64,000 nt of DNA, from NCBI GenBank assembly GCA_963848355.1, contig CAWKDG010000012.1:1426001-1490000 (forward strand), in the 5' to 3' direction. Below are positions 35,783 through 47,224 of the stretch, in pieces (position 1 is the first letter of the stretch; each line of letters begins with the position of its first letter). Source of the stretch: CAWKDG01 sp963848355. Its GTDB lineage: Bacteria > Actinomycetota > Acidimicrobiia > Acidimicrobiales > UBA8190. The notes beneath the pieces are model-generated. The model saw only the letters and a program-made list of their open reading frames with translations, was not told where the DNA came from and made no database searches. Both the position numbers and the translations under genes were made by a program.

Positions 35783-35945
35783 TCCGGCTCCGGCGCCGGA
35801 CGCCCGGAGAGTGGAGAGGGGCTCGCCCTGCGTATCGGGGTCGCCGGCATCCGGATTGTCGGGGGCTCGGGCGATGCGGAGATCGTAGCGGGGAGGGTTC
35901 CGGACCGATCGGGGCCCGCCGGCCGCCGATCTCGTTCACGCGCTG

Positions 35946-35972
35946 GTAACACTCACGTGACGATCCGGAAAC
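35946..35972 (+). promoter_or_regulatory. GlnR-box-like site upstream of amt
   Basis: GTAAC-n6-GTGAC-n6-GAAAC matches the spacing and sequence of actinobacterial GlnR half-sites (GTnAC and GAAAC at 11-bp steps). It lies 133 bp before the amt start, in the otherwise gene-free 35783-36104 stretch. Nitrogen-limitation activation of amt-glnB by GlnR is the natural reading. Confidence 0.6.
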
Positions 35973-36104
35973 GACCGCCCGCCATCATGTCGGCGGCAGG
36001 GCGAACTCCTGCTGTGGCCTTGGCGGACCCGTTCTCTTCCGGTGATGCCTTGTCCATGGCCCGGGGCGCCAGGACGCATTGACGAAACGAAGGGAGTACC
36101 CGCC

Positions 36105-37664
36105 GTGCTAGGGGCTGCACACTTGGTTCCGTATCCCAGTTGGCTGAATACGGGCGACAACACCTGGCAGGTCACCGCGGCCACGTTCGTCGGCCTGATG
36201 AGCCTGCCCGGACTGGCCGTGCTCTACGCGTCGATCGTGCCCAAGAAGTGGGCGGTCAACGTTCTGGCCATGATGTTCGCCGGCTTCTCCCTGGTCCTCA
36301 TCGCCTGGGTGCTCTGGTCGTACAAGATGGGCTTCGGTTCCACCTCGATCGGCGGCGGTGTGCACAACGGCGTGCAGACCCAGTTGAGCAACGTGGGCTG
36401 GGTCAAACACTTCTTCGAGAACCTGGTGGGTAAACCGGGCCAGGTCCTCAACTCGGTCAACGAACAGGGTCAGGCGGTGTCGGCGGCCAACACGGCGGTG
36501 CCGTTCCACTTCCCCACGGACTCGCTCCTCTACTTCCAGTTCGTGTTCGCCGCCATCACCCCCCTGCTGTTCCTGGGGAGCGTGCTGGGCCGGATCAAGT
36601 TCAGCGCCTGGTGCCTCCTGGTTCCGCTGTGGTCGACCTTCGTCTACGGCGTGGACGCCTTCCTCCTCTGGGGCGGCGGCTACTTCGCCCAGGAGGGGTC
36701 ACTCGACTTCTCCGGTGGGTACGTCATCCACATGTCGGCCGGTGTCTCGGGCTTCGTGGCCGCCTGGGTCTTAGGACCACGGCTCCTCCGGGATCGAAGA
36801 AACGCCTTGCCCAACAACCTGGTGATGGCGGCCGTCGGGGCCGGCATCCTGTGGCTGGGCTGGAACGGCTTCAACGGTGGAGACCCGTACTACGCCGGTG
36901 CCGACATGGCCGCCGCCGTCGTCAACACCAACCTGGCCACCGCCGTCGGCCTCATGGTCTGGGTGGCCATGGACGCCTGGCTCTCGAAGGAGAAGAAACC
37001 CGCTTTCCTCGGAGCCGTGAACGGCATGATCTGCGGTCTGGTCGGGATCACACCGTGCGCCGGGTTCGTGAACGGCTGGGGTGCCATCGCCGTCGGTGCC
37101 ATCTGCTCGGGCGTCGTCTGGATCTGCTGGAACTACCTCTCCAAGGTGCGGCCCTTCTCGAAGGTCGACGACGCGCTCGGGGTCATCTACACCCACGGCA
37201 TCGCCGGCTTCTTCGGCGGCATGCTCCTCGGCATCTTCGGAGACCCGAACACCCTGGAGCTGGGGTGCGGCAACCTGAACGGCTCGGGGCAGGTCATCAG
37301 CACCACGCAGCAGCAGTACATCACGGCCCACGGCGGCTGCACGCCGTTCGGGGTGGACGGCCTCATGTACACGGGGTCGGCCCACCAGCTGTGGGAACAG
37401 TTCCGGGCCGCCATCTGGGTCATCTTCTGGTCGGCCCTCGTCACCTTCATACTGATGAAGCTGATCGGGTTGGTCCTGCGCGGAGCCCGGTACGACGACG
37501 CCGTTCTCGAAGTCGGCGACCTGGCCATCCACGGCGAGGAGGCCTTCCCCGAGGAGACGCTGGCGCAACGGGTCGGGATCAGCTCCATGGCGGGAGACCC
37601 CACATCGCCGTCGATAGCATCGAATGATCCTGATCGGGGGCCGCCCTCCGGAGCGGAAAGCTGA
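36105..37664 (+). CDS. amt: ammonium transporter
   Basis: A 519-residue Amt channel with about eleven membrane helices. Conserved blocks are FVGLMSLPGLAVLYASIV at the start, FSGGYVIHMSAGVSGFVAAW with the first pore His, LPNNLVMAAVGAGILWLGWN, FVNGWGAIAVGAICSG and VIYTHGIAGFFGGMLLGIFG with the second pore His. The C-terminal tail is polar, as needed for P-II contact. GTG 36105 has GGGAG upstream. A long loop (residues about 85-125) sits between early helices. It is followed 33 bp later by glnB in one operon. Confidence 0.95.
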   Translation: MLGAAHLVPYPSWLNTGDNTWQVTAATFVGLMSLPGLAVLYASIVPKKWAVNVLAMMFAGFSLVLIAWVLWSYKMGFGSTSIGGGVHNGVQTQLSNVGWVKHFFENLVGKPGQVLNSVNEQGQAVSAANTAVPFHFPTDSLLYFQFVFAAITPLLFLGSVLGRIKFSAWCLLVPLWSTFVYGVDAFLLWGGGYFAQEGSLDFSGGYVIHMSAGVSGFVAAWVLGPRLLRDRRNALPNNLVMAAVGAGILWLGWNGFNGGDPYYAGADMAAAVVNTNLATAVGLMVWVAMDAWLSKEKKPAFLGAVNGMICGLVGITPCAGFVNGWGAIAVGAICSGVVWICWNYLSKVRPFSKVDDALGVIYTHGIAGFFGGMLLGIFGDPNTLELGCGNLNGSGQVISTTQQQYITAHGGCTPFGVDGLMYTGSAHQLWEQFRAAIWVIFWSALVTFILMKLIGLVLRGARYDDAVLEVGDLAIHGEEAFPEETLAQRVGISSMAGDPTSPSIASNDPDRGPPSGAES

Positions 37665-37697
37665 CCGGACCACTACGAGCCCAAGGAGAAACTGATC

Positions 37698-38036
37698 ATG
37701 AAGCTGGTCGTAGCGGTTCTCAAGCCGTTCAAGCTCGATGAGGTGAAGGAGGCGCTGAAGAACGCCGGCATCCAGGGGATGACGGTGGCCGAGGCCCAGG
37801 GCTTCGGACGACAGCGGGGACACACCGAGGTGTACCGGGGTGCCGAGTACGAGGTCGACTTCGTTCCGAAGATCCGGATCGAGGTGCTCGTCGACGACGC
37901 CCAGGCGGCCGAGGTGGTCGACGCCATCGTGGCCACGGCGGCCACGGGCAAGATCGGCGACGGCAAGGTGTGGGTCGTCCCCGTCGACACCGTGGTCCGT
38001 GTCCGTACCGGCGAACGCGGGGCCGACGCCCTCTAG
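37698..38036 (+). CDS. glnB: nitrogen regulatory protein P-II
   Basis: A 112-residue P-II trimer subunit. It opens MKLVVAVLKPFKLDEVKEAL and carries the T-loop GHTEVYRGAEYEVDFVPK with Tyr51. The C-terminal signature GKIGDGKVWVVPVDTVVRVR is complete. Tyr51 is the site of adenylylation in actinobacteria. Being linked to amt, it should close the channel when nitrogen is sufficient (GlnK type). AAGGAGAAACTGATC precedes the ATG. Confidence 0.96.
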   Translation: MKLVVAVLKPFKLDEVKEALKNAGIQGMTVAEAQGFGRQRGHTEVYRGAEYEVDFVPKIRIEVLVDDAQAAEVVDAIVATAATGKIGDGKVWVVPVDTVVRVRTGERGADAL

Positions 38037-38049
38037 ATCGGTCTGGTGT

Positions 38050-38082
38050 CCGGTGGGGTCGGCGGCGGGCCGGCCCCACCGG
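38050..38082. terminator. bidirectional hairpin between glnB and gpmA
   Basis: CCGGTGGGG (38050-38058) pairs with CCCCACCGG (38074-38082) around a GC-rich loop, and the inner TCGG/CCGG pairing can extend the stem. It sits between convergent genes, 14 bp after the glnB stop. There is no U tract, as is usual in high-GC actinobacteria. Confidence 0.6.
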
Positions 38083-38101
38083 CCTCAGCCCTTCCGGGAC
38101 G

Positions 38102-38845
38102 TCAGCCGGCCTGGCGGGCCGTGGCCTCTTTCGCCGCCTTGATGGCGTCGGGATCACCGAGGAGGCGTTCCTCGGTGATCGACAGGTCCGGCCCCAGGTG
38201 GAACACCCAGGGCACGCCGGTCGGGATCTCGACCCCGACGATCTCCTCGTCCGACAGGGCCAGGAGGTACTTGACGAGGGCCCGGAGCGAATTGCCGTGG
38301 GCCACGACGAGGACGCCGCCGAACGCGTACAGGTCGGGGACGATGACGTCCTCCCAGTAGGGGACCATCCGGGTCACCACGTCGGCCAGGCATTCGCTGG
38401 CCGGGAGGGCGGCGGCCGGGACCGAGCTGTAGCGCCGGTCGTGGACGGGGTGGTGCTCGGGGGCGATGGCCGGTGGGCGGATCGAGTAGCTCCGGCGCCA
38501 GATCTTCACCTGGTCGATCCCGTACTCGTCCGTCGTCTCCTTCTTGTTCCTGCCCTGGAGGGCGCCGTAGTGACGCTCGTTCAGGCGCCAGTGCCGGCGG
38601 ACCGGGATCCAGGAGCGCCCGAGCTCGTCGAGGGCCAGGTTGGCCGTGCGCACGGCCCGGGTGAGCACCGAGGTGTGGAGGACCTTCAGGTCGAGGCCCC
38701 TCTCCTGCTCGACCAGGATGAGGCGTCCCGCCTGGCGGGCCTCCTCCTCTCCCAGCGGTGTCAGGTCGACGTCGACCCACCCGGTGAAGAGGCCCTCGGC
38801 GTTCCAGGTGGACTGGCCGTGGCGGAGGAGGACCAGGTCGGGCAC
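38102..38845 (-). CDS. gpmA: 2,3-bisphosphoglycerate-dependent phosphoglycerate mutase
   Basis: A 247-residue glycolytic mutase (3-PGA to 2-PGA). It begins VPDLVLLRHGQSTWN with the phosphorylated His of the RHG motif. LTPLGEEEARQAG, VLTRAVRTANLAL, WRLNERHYGALQGRNK with the catalytic Glu, and VVAHGNSLRALVKYL with the second His are all present. GTG 38845 is chosen (CGGAG upstream); the frame is open further but outside the family. Convergent with amt-glnB. Confidence 0.94.
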   Translation of the reverse strand: MPDLVLLRHGQSTWNAEGLFTGWVDVDLTPLGEEEARQAGRLILVEQERGLDLKVLHTSVLTRAVRTANLALDELGRSWIPVRRHWRLNERHYGALQGRNKKETTDEYGIDQVKIWRRSYSIRPPAIAPEHHPVHDRRYSSVPAAALPASECLADVVTRMVPYWEDVIVPDLYAFGGVLVVAHGNSLRALVKYLLALSDEEIVGVEIPTGVPWVFHLGPDLSITEERLLGDPDAIKAAKEATARQAG

Positions 38846-38973
38846 GACTCCGAGGGTAGCCCGGCCCACGGCGCCATCACACCCTCCCGCCCCTGTCGCC
38901 GGGGGCGAATCTTTCACAGGGTGGCCAGTCGACCACCATCACCGTTGTCCATGGGTCGACCCGGTATAGAAAT

Positions 38974-38994
38974 ATTGACTCCTAAGCACTCAGG
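38974..38994. promoter_or_regulatory. HAIR-like HspR operator and dnaK promoter
   Basis: ATTGACT-n7-ACTCAGG matches the HspR inverted repeat CTTGAGT-n7-ACTCAAG at 11 of 14 arm positions. It overlaps a TTGACT -35 box; TATACT at 39000-39005 can serve as -10 (19-bp spacer). The hspR gene is in the operon it would control. Confidence 0.65.
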
Positions 38995-39072
38995 ATCGCT
39001 ATACTGGTGATCATCAATCAGGGACTGGCGAAGGTCGCCAGGTACCGGACCAAGATTACGGAGGCAACACAG

Positions 39073-40910
<1,838 letters not shown>

Positions 40911-40914
<4 letters not shown>

Positions 40915-41702
40915 GCCCGTCGGTCGATGACGCCGGTGGCAGCCGCCACCGCGCGCCGGGCGCCGGCGCCGGACGGGTCACCCCCGCCGGCGCCGGGACG
41001 CCCCCGCGTGGCGGGCGGCCCTACGTCGTCCGCCCCGGGGAGGGCTTCGCGCCGCCCTCGGGCGGCGACCCCGCGGCCGCCGGTCACGCCGGCGCGGGAG
41101 GCGGCGGAGCCGGCGGCGACGATGACGTCGTCGACGCCGTGGTCGAGCCCGTCGTCGACACGCCGCACGACGCACTCACCGTCGCCACCCGCGAGCGTGA
41201 CGAGTACCTCGACATGCTCCGCCGGGTCCAGGCCGACTTCGAGAACTACAAGAAGCGGATGCTCCGTCAGCAGACCGATCAGCTCGAACGGGCCTCGGAG
41301 AACCTGGTGGCGAAGCTGCTGCCCGCGCTCGACGCCTTCGCTCTCACGCGCGCCCACCTGACCGACACGACCTCTGTCTCGCCCGAGGTGAAGGCGTTGC
41401 TCCAGGCGTCGGACCTCATCGAGGACGTGCTGGCCAAGGAAGGTCTCGAGCGGATCGACGATGCCGGCGTGGCGTTCGACCCCACCGTCCACGACGCCGT
41501 CGAACACGCACCGGCCACCACGGCCGACACCGGCCCGGCCGCCCCCGGTGGGGCAGCCGCAGCGGGCGCCGCAGACGCGACGGACGCGGCCACCCAGCCC
41601 CCCGCCGTGGCGGCGGAGCCGGTCGTGGACGGCGTCCTGCGCCCGGGGTACCGGTGGAAGGGCCGCGTGATCCGCCCGGCCATGGTGCGCGTGCGCGGGT
41701 GA
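40911..41702 (+). CDS. grpE: nucleotide exchange factor GrpE with long low-complexity ends
   Basis: A 263-residue GrpE, which releases ADP from DnaK. The family core is residues about 85-195: EYLDMLRRVQADFENYKKRM, LLPALDAFAL, GLERIDDAGVAFDPTVHDAV. The first 70 residues are Gly/Ala/Pro-rich. An Ala/Pro-rich insertion of about 45 residues separates the HDAVEH motif from the final VLRPGYRWKGRVIRPAMVRV, where most GrpE proteins have only a short loop. ATG overlaps the dnaK stop. Confidence 0.93.
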
Positions 41703-41710
41703 GGTGAACG

Positions 41711-42829
41711 GTGCCCGCACAGCGTGAATGGTTGGAGAAGGACTACTACGAGACGCTCGGTGTGCCGTCGACGGCCACCGACAAGGAACTGACGCGCGCC
41801 TACCGGAAGCTGGCCAAGCAGTACCACCCCGACACCAACCCGGCGTCGGAGGACAAGTTCAAGGACATCACCGCCGCCTACGACGTCCTCGGTGACCCGG
41901 CCAAGCGCAAGGAGTACGACGAGATCCGGCGCCTCGGCGCGTCCGGGTTCGCCGGTGGTGGCTTCGGTGGTCCCGGCGGCGGCACCTTCCGGGTCGAGGA
42001 CCTCGGCGATCTCGGTGACCTCTTCGGTGGTCTCGGCGGCGCCTTCGGCGGCGGCCGGCGCCAGCGCGGCGGGACGGGACCGCGGCGCGGGGCCGACGTC
42101 GAGGCCGAGCTCCACCTGTCGTTCGAGGACGCGGTGCGCGGCGTGACGACATCGGTCAACGTGGCCGGCGAGGCGCGCTGCGAGACCTGTCACGGCAGCG
42201 GTGCCGCGCCGGGGACCCACCCCGTGACGTGCCCGATGTGTCACGGCACCGGCGAGCTCTCGGACAACCAGGGCCTGTTCTCGCTCAGCCGCGTCTGCCC
42301 GCAGTGCAGCGGGCGCGGCACCATCATCGAGACCCCCTGTCCCACCTGCCGGGGCACCGGCGTGACGCGCCGGACCCGGTCCGTGAAGGTCCGGATCCCC
42401 GCCGGCGTGGAGGACGGCCAGCGGATCCGCGTGAAGGGACGGGGAGCGGCGGGCCGCGCCAACGGGCCGTCGGGCGACCTCTACGTCGTCGTCCACGTGG
42501 ACAAGCACCCGCTCTTCGGGCGCCGGGGCAAGAACCTGACCCTCGTCGTGCCCGTCACCTTCGCCGAAGCGGCTCTCGGGACGACGATCACCGTTCCCAC
42601 CCTCGACGATCCGGTGACCCTGCGGGTCCCGGCGGGGACGCCCACGGGCCAGACCTTCCGGGTCAAGGGACGCGGTGTCCCCTCCGGCGGGCGACGCGGC
42701 GGCGGGGATCTCCTCGTCACCGTCGAGGTGACCGTGCCCAAGAAGATGAACGACGAACAACGTGCCGCCGTGGAGGAGCTCGCCCGCGTGTCCGACGCCG
42801 CCCCCCGCGCCCACCTGACGGCACCGTGA
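41711..42829 (+). CDS. dnaJ: chaperone DnaJ
   Basis: A 372-residue type I DnaJ. The J-domain has KQYHPDTNP (HPD motif), then a Gly/Phe-rich stretch (GFAGGGFGGPGGGTFR). Four zinc motifs follow (CETCHGSG, CPMCHGTG, CPQCSGRG, CPTCRGTG) and the C-terminal substrate domains. GTG 41711 follows grpE by eight bases. It stimulates DnaK ATPase and delivers substrates. Confidence 0.97.
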   Translation: MPAQREWLEKDYYETLGVPSTATDKELTRAYRKLAKQYHPDTNPASEDKFKDITAAYDVLGDPAKRKEYDEIRRLGASGFAGGGFGGPGGGTFRVEDLGDLGDLFGGLGGAFGGGRRQRGGTGPRRGADVEAELHLSFEDAVRGVTTSVNVAGEARCETCHGSGAAPGTHPVTCPMCHGTGELSDNQGLFSLSRVCPQCSGRGTIIETPCPTCRGTGVTRRTRSVKVRIPAGVEDGQRIRVKGRGAAGRANGPSGDLYVVVHVDKHPLFGRRGKNLTLVVPVTFAEAALGTTITVPTLDDPVTLRVPAGTPTGQTFRVKGRGVPSGGRRGGGDLLVTVEVTVPKKMNDEQRAAVEELARVSDAAPRAHLTAP

Positions 42830-42857
42830 CCACGACCCCGATGAGGCAGAGAGAGCG

Positions 42858-43346
42858 ATGAGCATCAACGAATCACGACCCATCCCCATCCGGCCCCAGC
42901 GGCCCTTCGGCGGCCCCGCCGAGCCGGTCAACGGCCCGACCGATCCGGCCGGCCGCGCCGAGGCAGCCGACCGCGCCGTCTACGTGATCTCGGTGGCGGC
43001 CGAGCTGGCCGGGGTCCATCCCCAGACGCTGCGCGTCTACGAACGGCGCGGCCTGGTGGACCCGTCGCGCACCGGCGGCGGCAACCGCCGCTACTCGCCG
43101 CGCGACATCGAGCAGCTGCGCCGGATCCAGGAGCTGACCGCCGCCGGGCTCAACCTCGAAGGGGTCCGCCGCGTGCTCGAGCTCGAAGCCGACGTGGCCC
43201 GCCTGACGGCCGAGATCGAACGGATCCGGGCCGAGGCGCAGGACGCCGTCGAGCGCACCCATCGCCATTACCGCCGGGACCTCGTGCCCGTCCGCCAGTC
43301 GGTGGTCGTGTCACGCCTCGGTGCCCCGAACCGCCGTAGGAGGTAA
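42858..43346 (+). CDS. hspR: MerR-family heat-shock repressor HspR
   Basis: A 162-residue MerR-type regulator with a 40-residue polar N-terminal extension. The winged helix reads ISVAAELAGVHPQTLRVYER, RGLVDPSRTGGGNRRYSPRD, and a coiled coil (VLELEADVARLTAEIERIRA) follows. Placement between dnaJ and clpB and the R-x-Y-S-P wording are those of HspR, which with DnaK as corepressor binds the HAIR site upstream of dnaK. Confidence 0.92.
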   Translation: MSINESRPIPIRPQRPFGGPAEPVNGPTDPAGRAEAADRAVYVISVAAELAGVHPQTLRVYERRGLVDPSRTGGGNRRYSPRDIEQLRRIQELTAAGLNLEGVRRVLELEADVARLTAEIERIRAEAQDAVERTHRHYRRDLVPVRQSVVVSRLGAPNRRRR

Positions 43347-43353
43347 GCGACCC

Positions 43354-45850
43354 ATGGCCATCGACCCGAACCGCTGGACGATCAAATCGCAGGAGGCCTT
43401 CGCCGCCGCCTCCGAGCTGGCCCGCCAGGAGAACAACGCCGAGATCACCCCCGACGCACCTGCTGGCCGCCCTGCTGGCGCAGCCGGAGGGACTGGCCGT
43501 CCCCATCCTGGGCCGCGCCGGGGTGGAGCCGACGGCGCTGGCCGAGAAGACGAACGAGCGTCTGCGCACCATGGCCAAGGCCTACGGGACGGCCCAGCCG
43601 TCGCTGTCGCGCGACCTGAGTCACGTCCTCGACGACGCCGACACGGCCCGGCGCGACATGGGCGACGAGTACCTGTCGGTCGAGCACCTCCTGCTGGCCC
43701 TGGCCGACCGGACGGGAGCGACGCGGGATCAGTTGTTGTCGGCGCTGCGCGAGGTGCGTGGCAGCCACCGGGTGACGTCGCAGAACCCCGAGGAGCAGTA
43801 CCAGGCCCTCGAGCGCTACGGCCGCGACCTGACCGAGGCGGCCCGGCAGGGGAAGCTCGATCCCGTCATCGGGCGCGACGAGGAGATCCGCCGCGTCATC
43901 CAGGTCCTGTCGCGCCGCACCAAGAACAACCCCGTCCTCATCGGTGAGCCCGGGGTGGGGAAGACGGCCATCGTGGAGGGCCTGGCCAACCGCATCGTGG
44001 AGGGCGACGTCCCCGAAGGGCTGCGAGACAAGAAGGTCGTCGCCCTCGACCTGTCGTCGATGGTGGCGGGGGCCAAGTACCGCGGCGAGTTCGAGGAGCG
44101 CCTGAAGGCGGTGCTGAAGGAGATCACCGACGCCGAGGGCGAGGTCATCACCTTCATCGACGAGCTCCACACCATCGTGGGGGCGGGGGCGGCCGAAGGG
44201 GCGATGGACGCCGGGAACATGATCAAGCCGATGCTGGCGCGCGGCGAGCTGCGGCTGATCGGCGCCACCACCCTCGACGAGTACCGGAAGTACATCGAGA
44301 AGGACGCCGCCCTCGAGCGGCGCTTCCAGCCCGTCCTCGTCGGCCAGCCCTCGGTGGAGGACACCATCGCCATCCTGCGGGGGCTGAAGGAGCGCTACGA
44401 GGTCCACCACGGGGTGCGGATCCAGGACGCGGCGCTGGTGGCGGCGGCCGTGCTCTCGGACCGGTACGTCACCGGACGGTTCCTGCCCGACAAGGCCATC
44501 GACCTGATGGACGAGGCCGCCTCGCGGCTGCGGATCGAGATCGACTCGCTCCCCACCGAGATCGACATCGTCACCCGGCGGATCCGCCAGCTCGAGATCG
44601 AGCGGATGGCGCTGGCCAAGGAGACCGACTCCGCCTCGGCCGACCGCCTGGCCCGGATCGACGAGGAGCTGGCCAACCTGACCGAGCAGGCCGACGCCAT
44701 GACGGCGCGCTGGCAGGGCGAGAAGGACGCCATCGCCTCCATCCGCACCCTGAAGGAGGAGCTCGAACGGGACAAGGGCGAGGCCGAGCGCTTCGCGCGC
44801 GACGGCGACCTGACGCGCGCCTCGGAGATCCGCTACGGGCAGATCCCCGTGCTCGAGCGGCGCATCGAGGACGCCACCCGGGCCCTGGCCGAGCTCCAGG
44901 CCGACGGGGCCATGCTGAAGGAGGAGGTCGACGCCGAGGACGTGGCCGAGGTGGTGAGCCGGTGGACCGGCGTCCCCGTCACCCGCCTGCTCGAGTCCGA
45001 GCTGCAGAAGCTCGTCCACATGGAGCAGGACCTGGCCGAGCGCGTCGTCGGCCAGGACGACGCCGTCCGGGCCGTGTCCAACGCCATCCGGCGCAGCCGG
45101 GCCGGGCTGTCGGACCCGCACCGTCCCATCGGCTCCTTCCTCTTCCTCGGCCCCACCGGGGTGGGGAAGACCGAGCTGGCCCGGGCCCTGGCCGAGTTCC
45201 TGTTCGACGACGACCGGGCCATCACCCGGATCGACATGGGCGAGTACCAGGAGAAGCACAACGTGTCCCGCCTGGTGGGCGCCCCCCCCGGGTACGTCGG
45301 CTACGAGGAGGGCGGGCAGCTGACCGAAGCCGTGCGCCGCCGGCCCTACGCCGTGGTCCTGTTGGACGAGATCGAGAAGGCCCATCCCGACGTCTTCAAC
45401 GTCCTGCTCCAGGTGCTCGAGGACGGGCGCCTGACCGACGGGCAGGGGCGGACGGTGGACTTCACCAACACCGTCCTCATCATGACGTCGAACCTGCCCG
45501 GGGATCCCCAGGACTTCTTCAAGCCCGAGTTCTTCAACCGCATCGACGAGATCGTCCGCTTCCGGCGCCTCGACCGCGACGACCTGCGCCGGATCGTCGA
45601 CATCCAGCTCGACCACCTGCGGGCCCGCCTGGCCGAGCGCCGCCTGGGCCTCGAGACGACCGACGCGGCCAAGGACTGGCTGGCGAAGACCGGCTACGAC
45701 CCCGACCTCGGGGCCCGGCCGCTGCGCCGGGTACTCCAGCGGGCCGTCGAGGACCCCCTGGCCCTGACCCTGCTGAAGGGCGGCTACTCCGAGGGCGACA
45801 CCGTCACCGTCGACGTCGCCCCCGACGGTGCCGGCCTCGTCCTCACCTGA
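43354..45850 (+). CDS. clpB: disaggregase ClpB (one frameshift)
   Basis: An AAA+ disaggregase that works with DnaK. ATG 43354 has AGGAGG upstream and encodes MAIDPNRWTIKSQEAFAAAS up to EITPD. The frame then shifts at 43450-43460 (one extra base; the expected continuation HLLAALLAQ is in the next frame), and the rest is continuous to 45850. Both nucleotide sites are intact: GEPGVGKTAIVEG with FIDELHTIVGAG, and GPTGVGKTELARA with VVLLDEIEKAHPDVFN. The middle coiled-coil domain is present (residues about 390-510). About 831 residues when joined. The indel in an otherwise perfect gene is probably a sequence error. Confidence 0.94.
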
Positions 45851-45915
45851 GAGGGGCCCCCGGGTCCGGGCTACACTGAGACGTAATCCGGAGCCATTTG
45901 GACGGAGGAGCACGC

Positions 45916-47196
45916 GTGCCCGCAACCGTGGTCGTGGGGACCCAGTGGGGGGACGAGGGCAAGGGCAAGCTCACCGACCTGCTGGCCCGCGACATGCAGA
46001 TGGTCGTCCGCTACCAGGGCGGCCACAACGCCGGGCACACCGTCGTGGTCGACGGCGAGTCGTTCGCCCTCCAGCTCGTGCCCTCGGGGGTGCTCTACCC
46101 CCACATCACCCCGGTGATCGGCAACGGCGTGGTGGTGGACCCCGGGGTCCTGCTGGCCGAGCTCGACACGCTGGCGGCCAAGGGGATCGACGTGAGCCGG
46201 ATGGTGGTGAGCGGCAACGCCCACCTGATCATGCCGTACCACCAGGAGCTCGACCGGGTGACCGAGCGCTTCCTGGGGAAGAACTCCCTGGGGACGACCC
46301 GGCGCGGGATCGGCCCCGCCTACGCCGACAAGGCCTCGCGGGTGGGGCTGCGGGTCCAGGACCTCCTCGACGCCAAGATCTTCCGCCAGAAGCTGGAGGT
46401 GGCGCTGAAGGAGAAGAACGCCGTGCTGGCCAAGGTCTACAACCGGCTGCCGATCGAGATCGAGACGATCTGCGACCGCTATCTGGGGGAGTACGCGCCG
46501 CGGATGGGGCCGATGGTGGCCGACACCGTCTCCCTCGTCCACGAGGCCCTGGAGGCGGGGCGCAACGTCCTGCTCGAGGGGGCCCAGGCCACCTTCCTCG
46601 ACCTCGACCACGGGACCTACCCCTTCGTGACGTCGTCCAACCCGGTGGCCGGCGGCGCCTGCACCGGCAGCGGGGTGGGGCCGCGCGACATCGGCGAGGT
46701 CATCGGGATCGCCAAGGCCTACGTGACGCGGGTGGGGGCGGGCCCCTTCCCGACCGAATGCCTCGACGAGGTGGGCGAGGAGATGGTCGAGCGCGGACGC
46801 GAGTTCGGGACGAACACCGGCCGCCGGCGCCGGTGCGGCTGGTTCGACGCCGTGATGATGCGCCAGGCCGTCAGACTGAATTCGTTGTCCGAGGTGGCAC
46901 TGACGAAGCTCGACGTCCTCGACACCTTCGACACGGTGAAGGTGTGCGTGGCCTACGAGTCCGAGGGGGAGCGCTTCATCCACCCCCCGTACCACCAGTC
47001 CACCTTCCACCAGGTCGTCCCCGTCTACGAGGAGCTGCCGGGGTGGCGCGAGGATCTCTCGGGGGCCACCGAGCTGGGCGACCTCCCCGCCGCCGCGCGC
47101 CAGTACATCTCGTTCCTGGCCACCCAGATCGGTGTCCCGATCAAGCTGGTCGGCGTGGGCCCCGGACGCGAGCAGTTCGTCCGCTTCGCCGCATGA
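45916..47196 (+). CDS. purA: adenylosuccinate synthetase
   Basis: A 426-residue enzyme converting IMP and aspartate to adenylosuccinate with GTP. The start VPATVVVGTQWGDEGKGKLT contains the P-loop Asp. GGHNAGHTVVVDGE, SLGTTRRGIGPAYADKA, EGAQATFLDLDHGTYPFVTS and GVGPGREQFV are the other family blocks. GTG 45916 follows GGAGGAG. It is the first gene of the purine cluster, and TACACT upstream near 45871 may be a -10. Confidence 0.97.
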   Translation: MPATVVVGTQWGDEGKGKLTDLLARDMQMVVRYQGGHNAGHTVVVDGESFALQLVPSGVLYPHITPVIGNGVVVDPGVLLAELDTLAAKGIDVSRMVVSGNAHLIMPYHQELDRVTERFLGKNSLGTTRRGIGPAYADKASRVGLRVQDLLDAKIFRQKLEVALKEKNAVLAKVYNRLPIEIETICDRYLGEYAPRMGPMVADTVSLVHEALEAGRNVLLEGAQATFLDLDHGTYPFVTSSNPVAGGACTGSGVGPRDIGEVIGIAKAYVTRVGAGPFPTECLDEVGEEMVERGREFGTNTGRRRRCGWFDAVMMRQAVRLNSLSEVALTKLDVLDTFDTVKVCVAYESEGERFIHPPYHQSTFHQVVPVYEELPGWREDLSGATELGDLPAAARQYISFLATQIGVPIKLVGVGPGREQFVRFAA

Positions 47197-47224
47197 GGGG
47201 CGCCCGACCGTTGGTCTGCCGGCG

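Noticed and set aside
43445..45925. 826-residue minus-strand open frame over clpB
   Set aside because: Shadow of clpB, same kind of composition.
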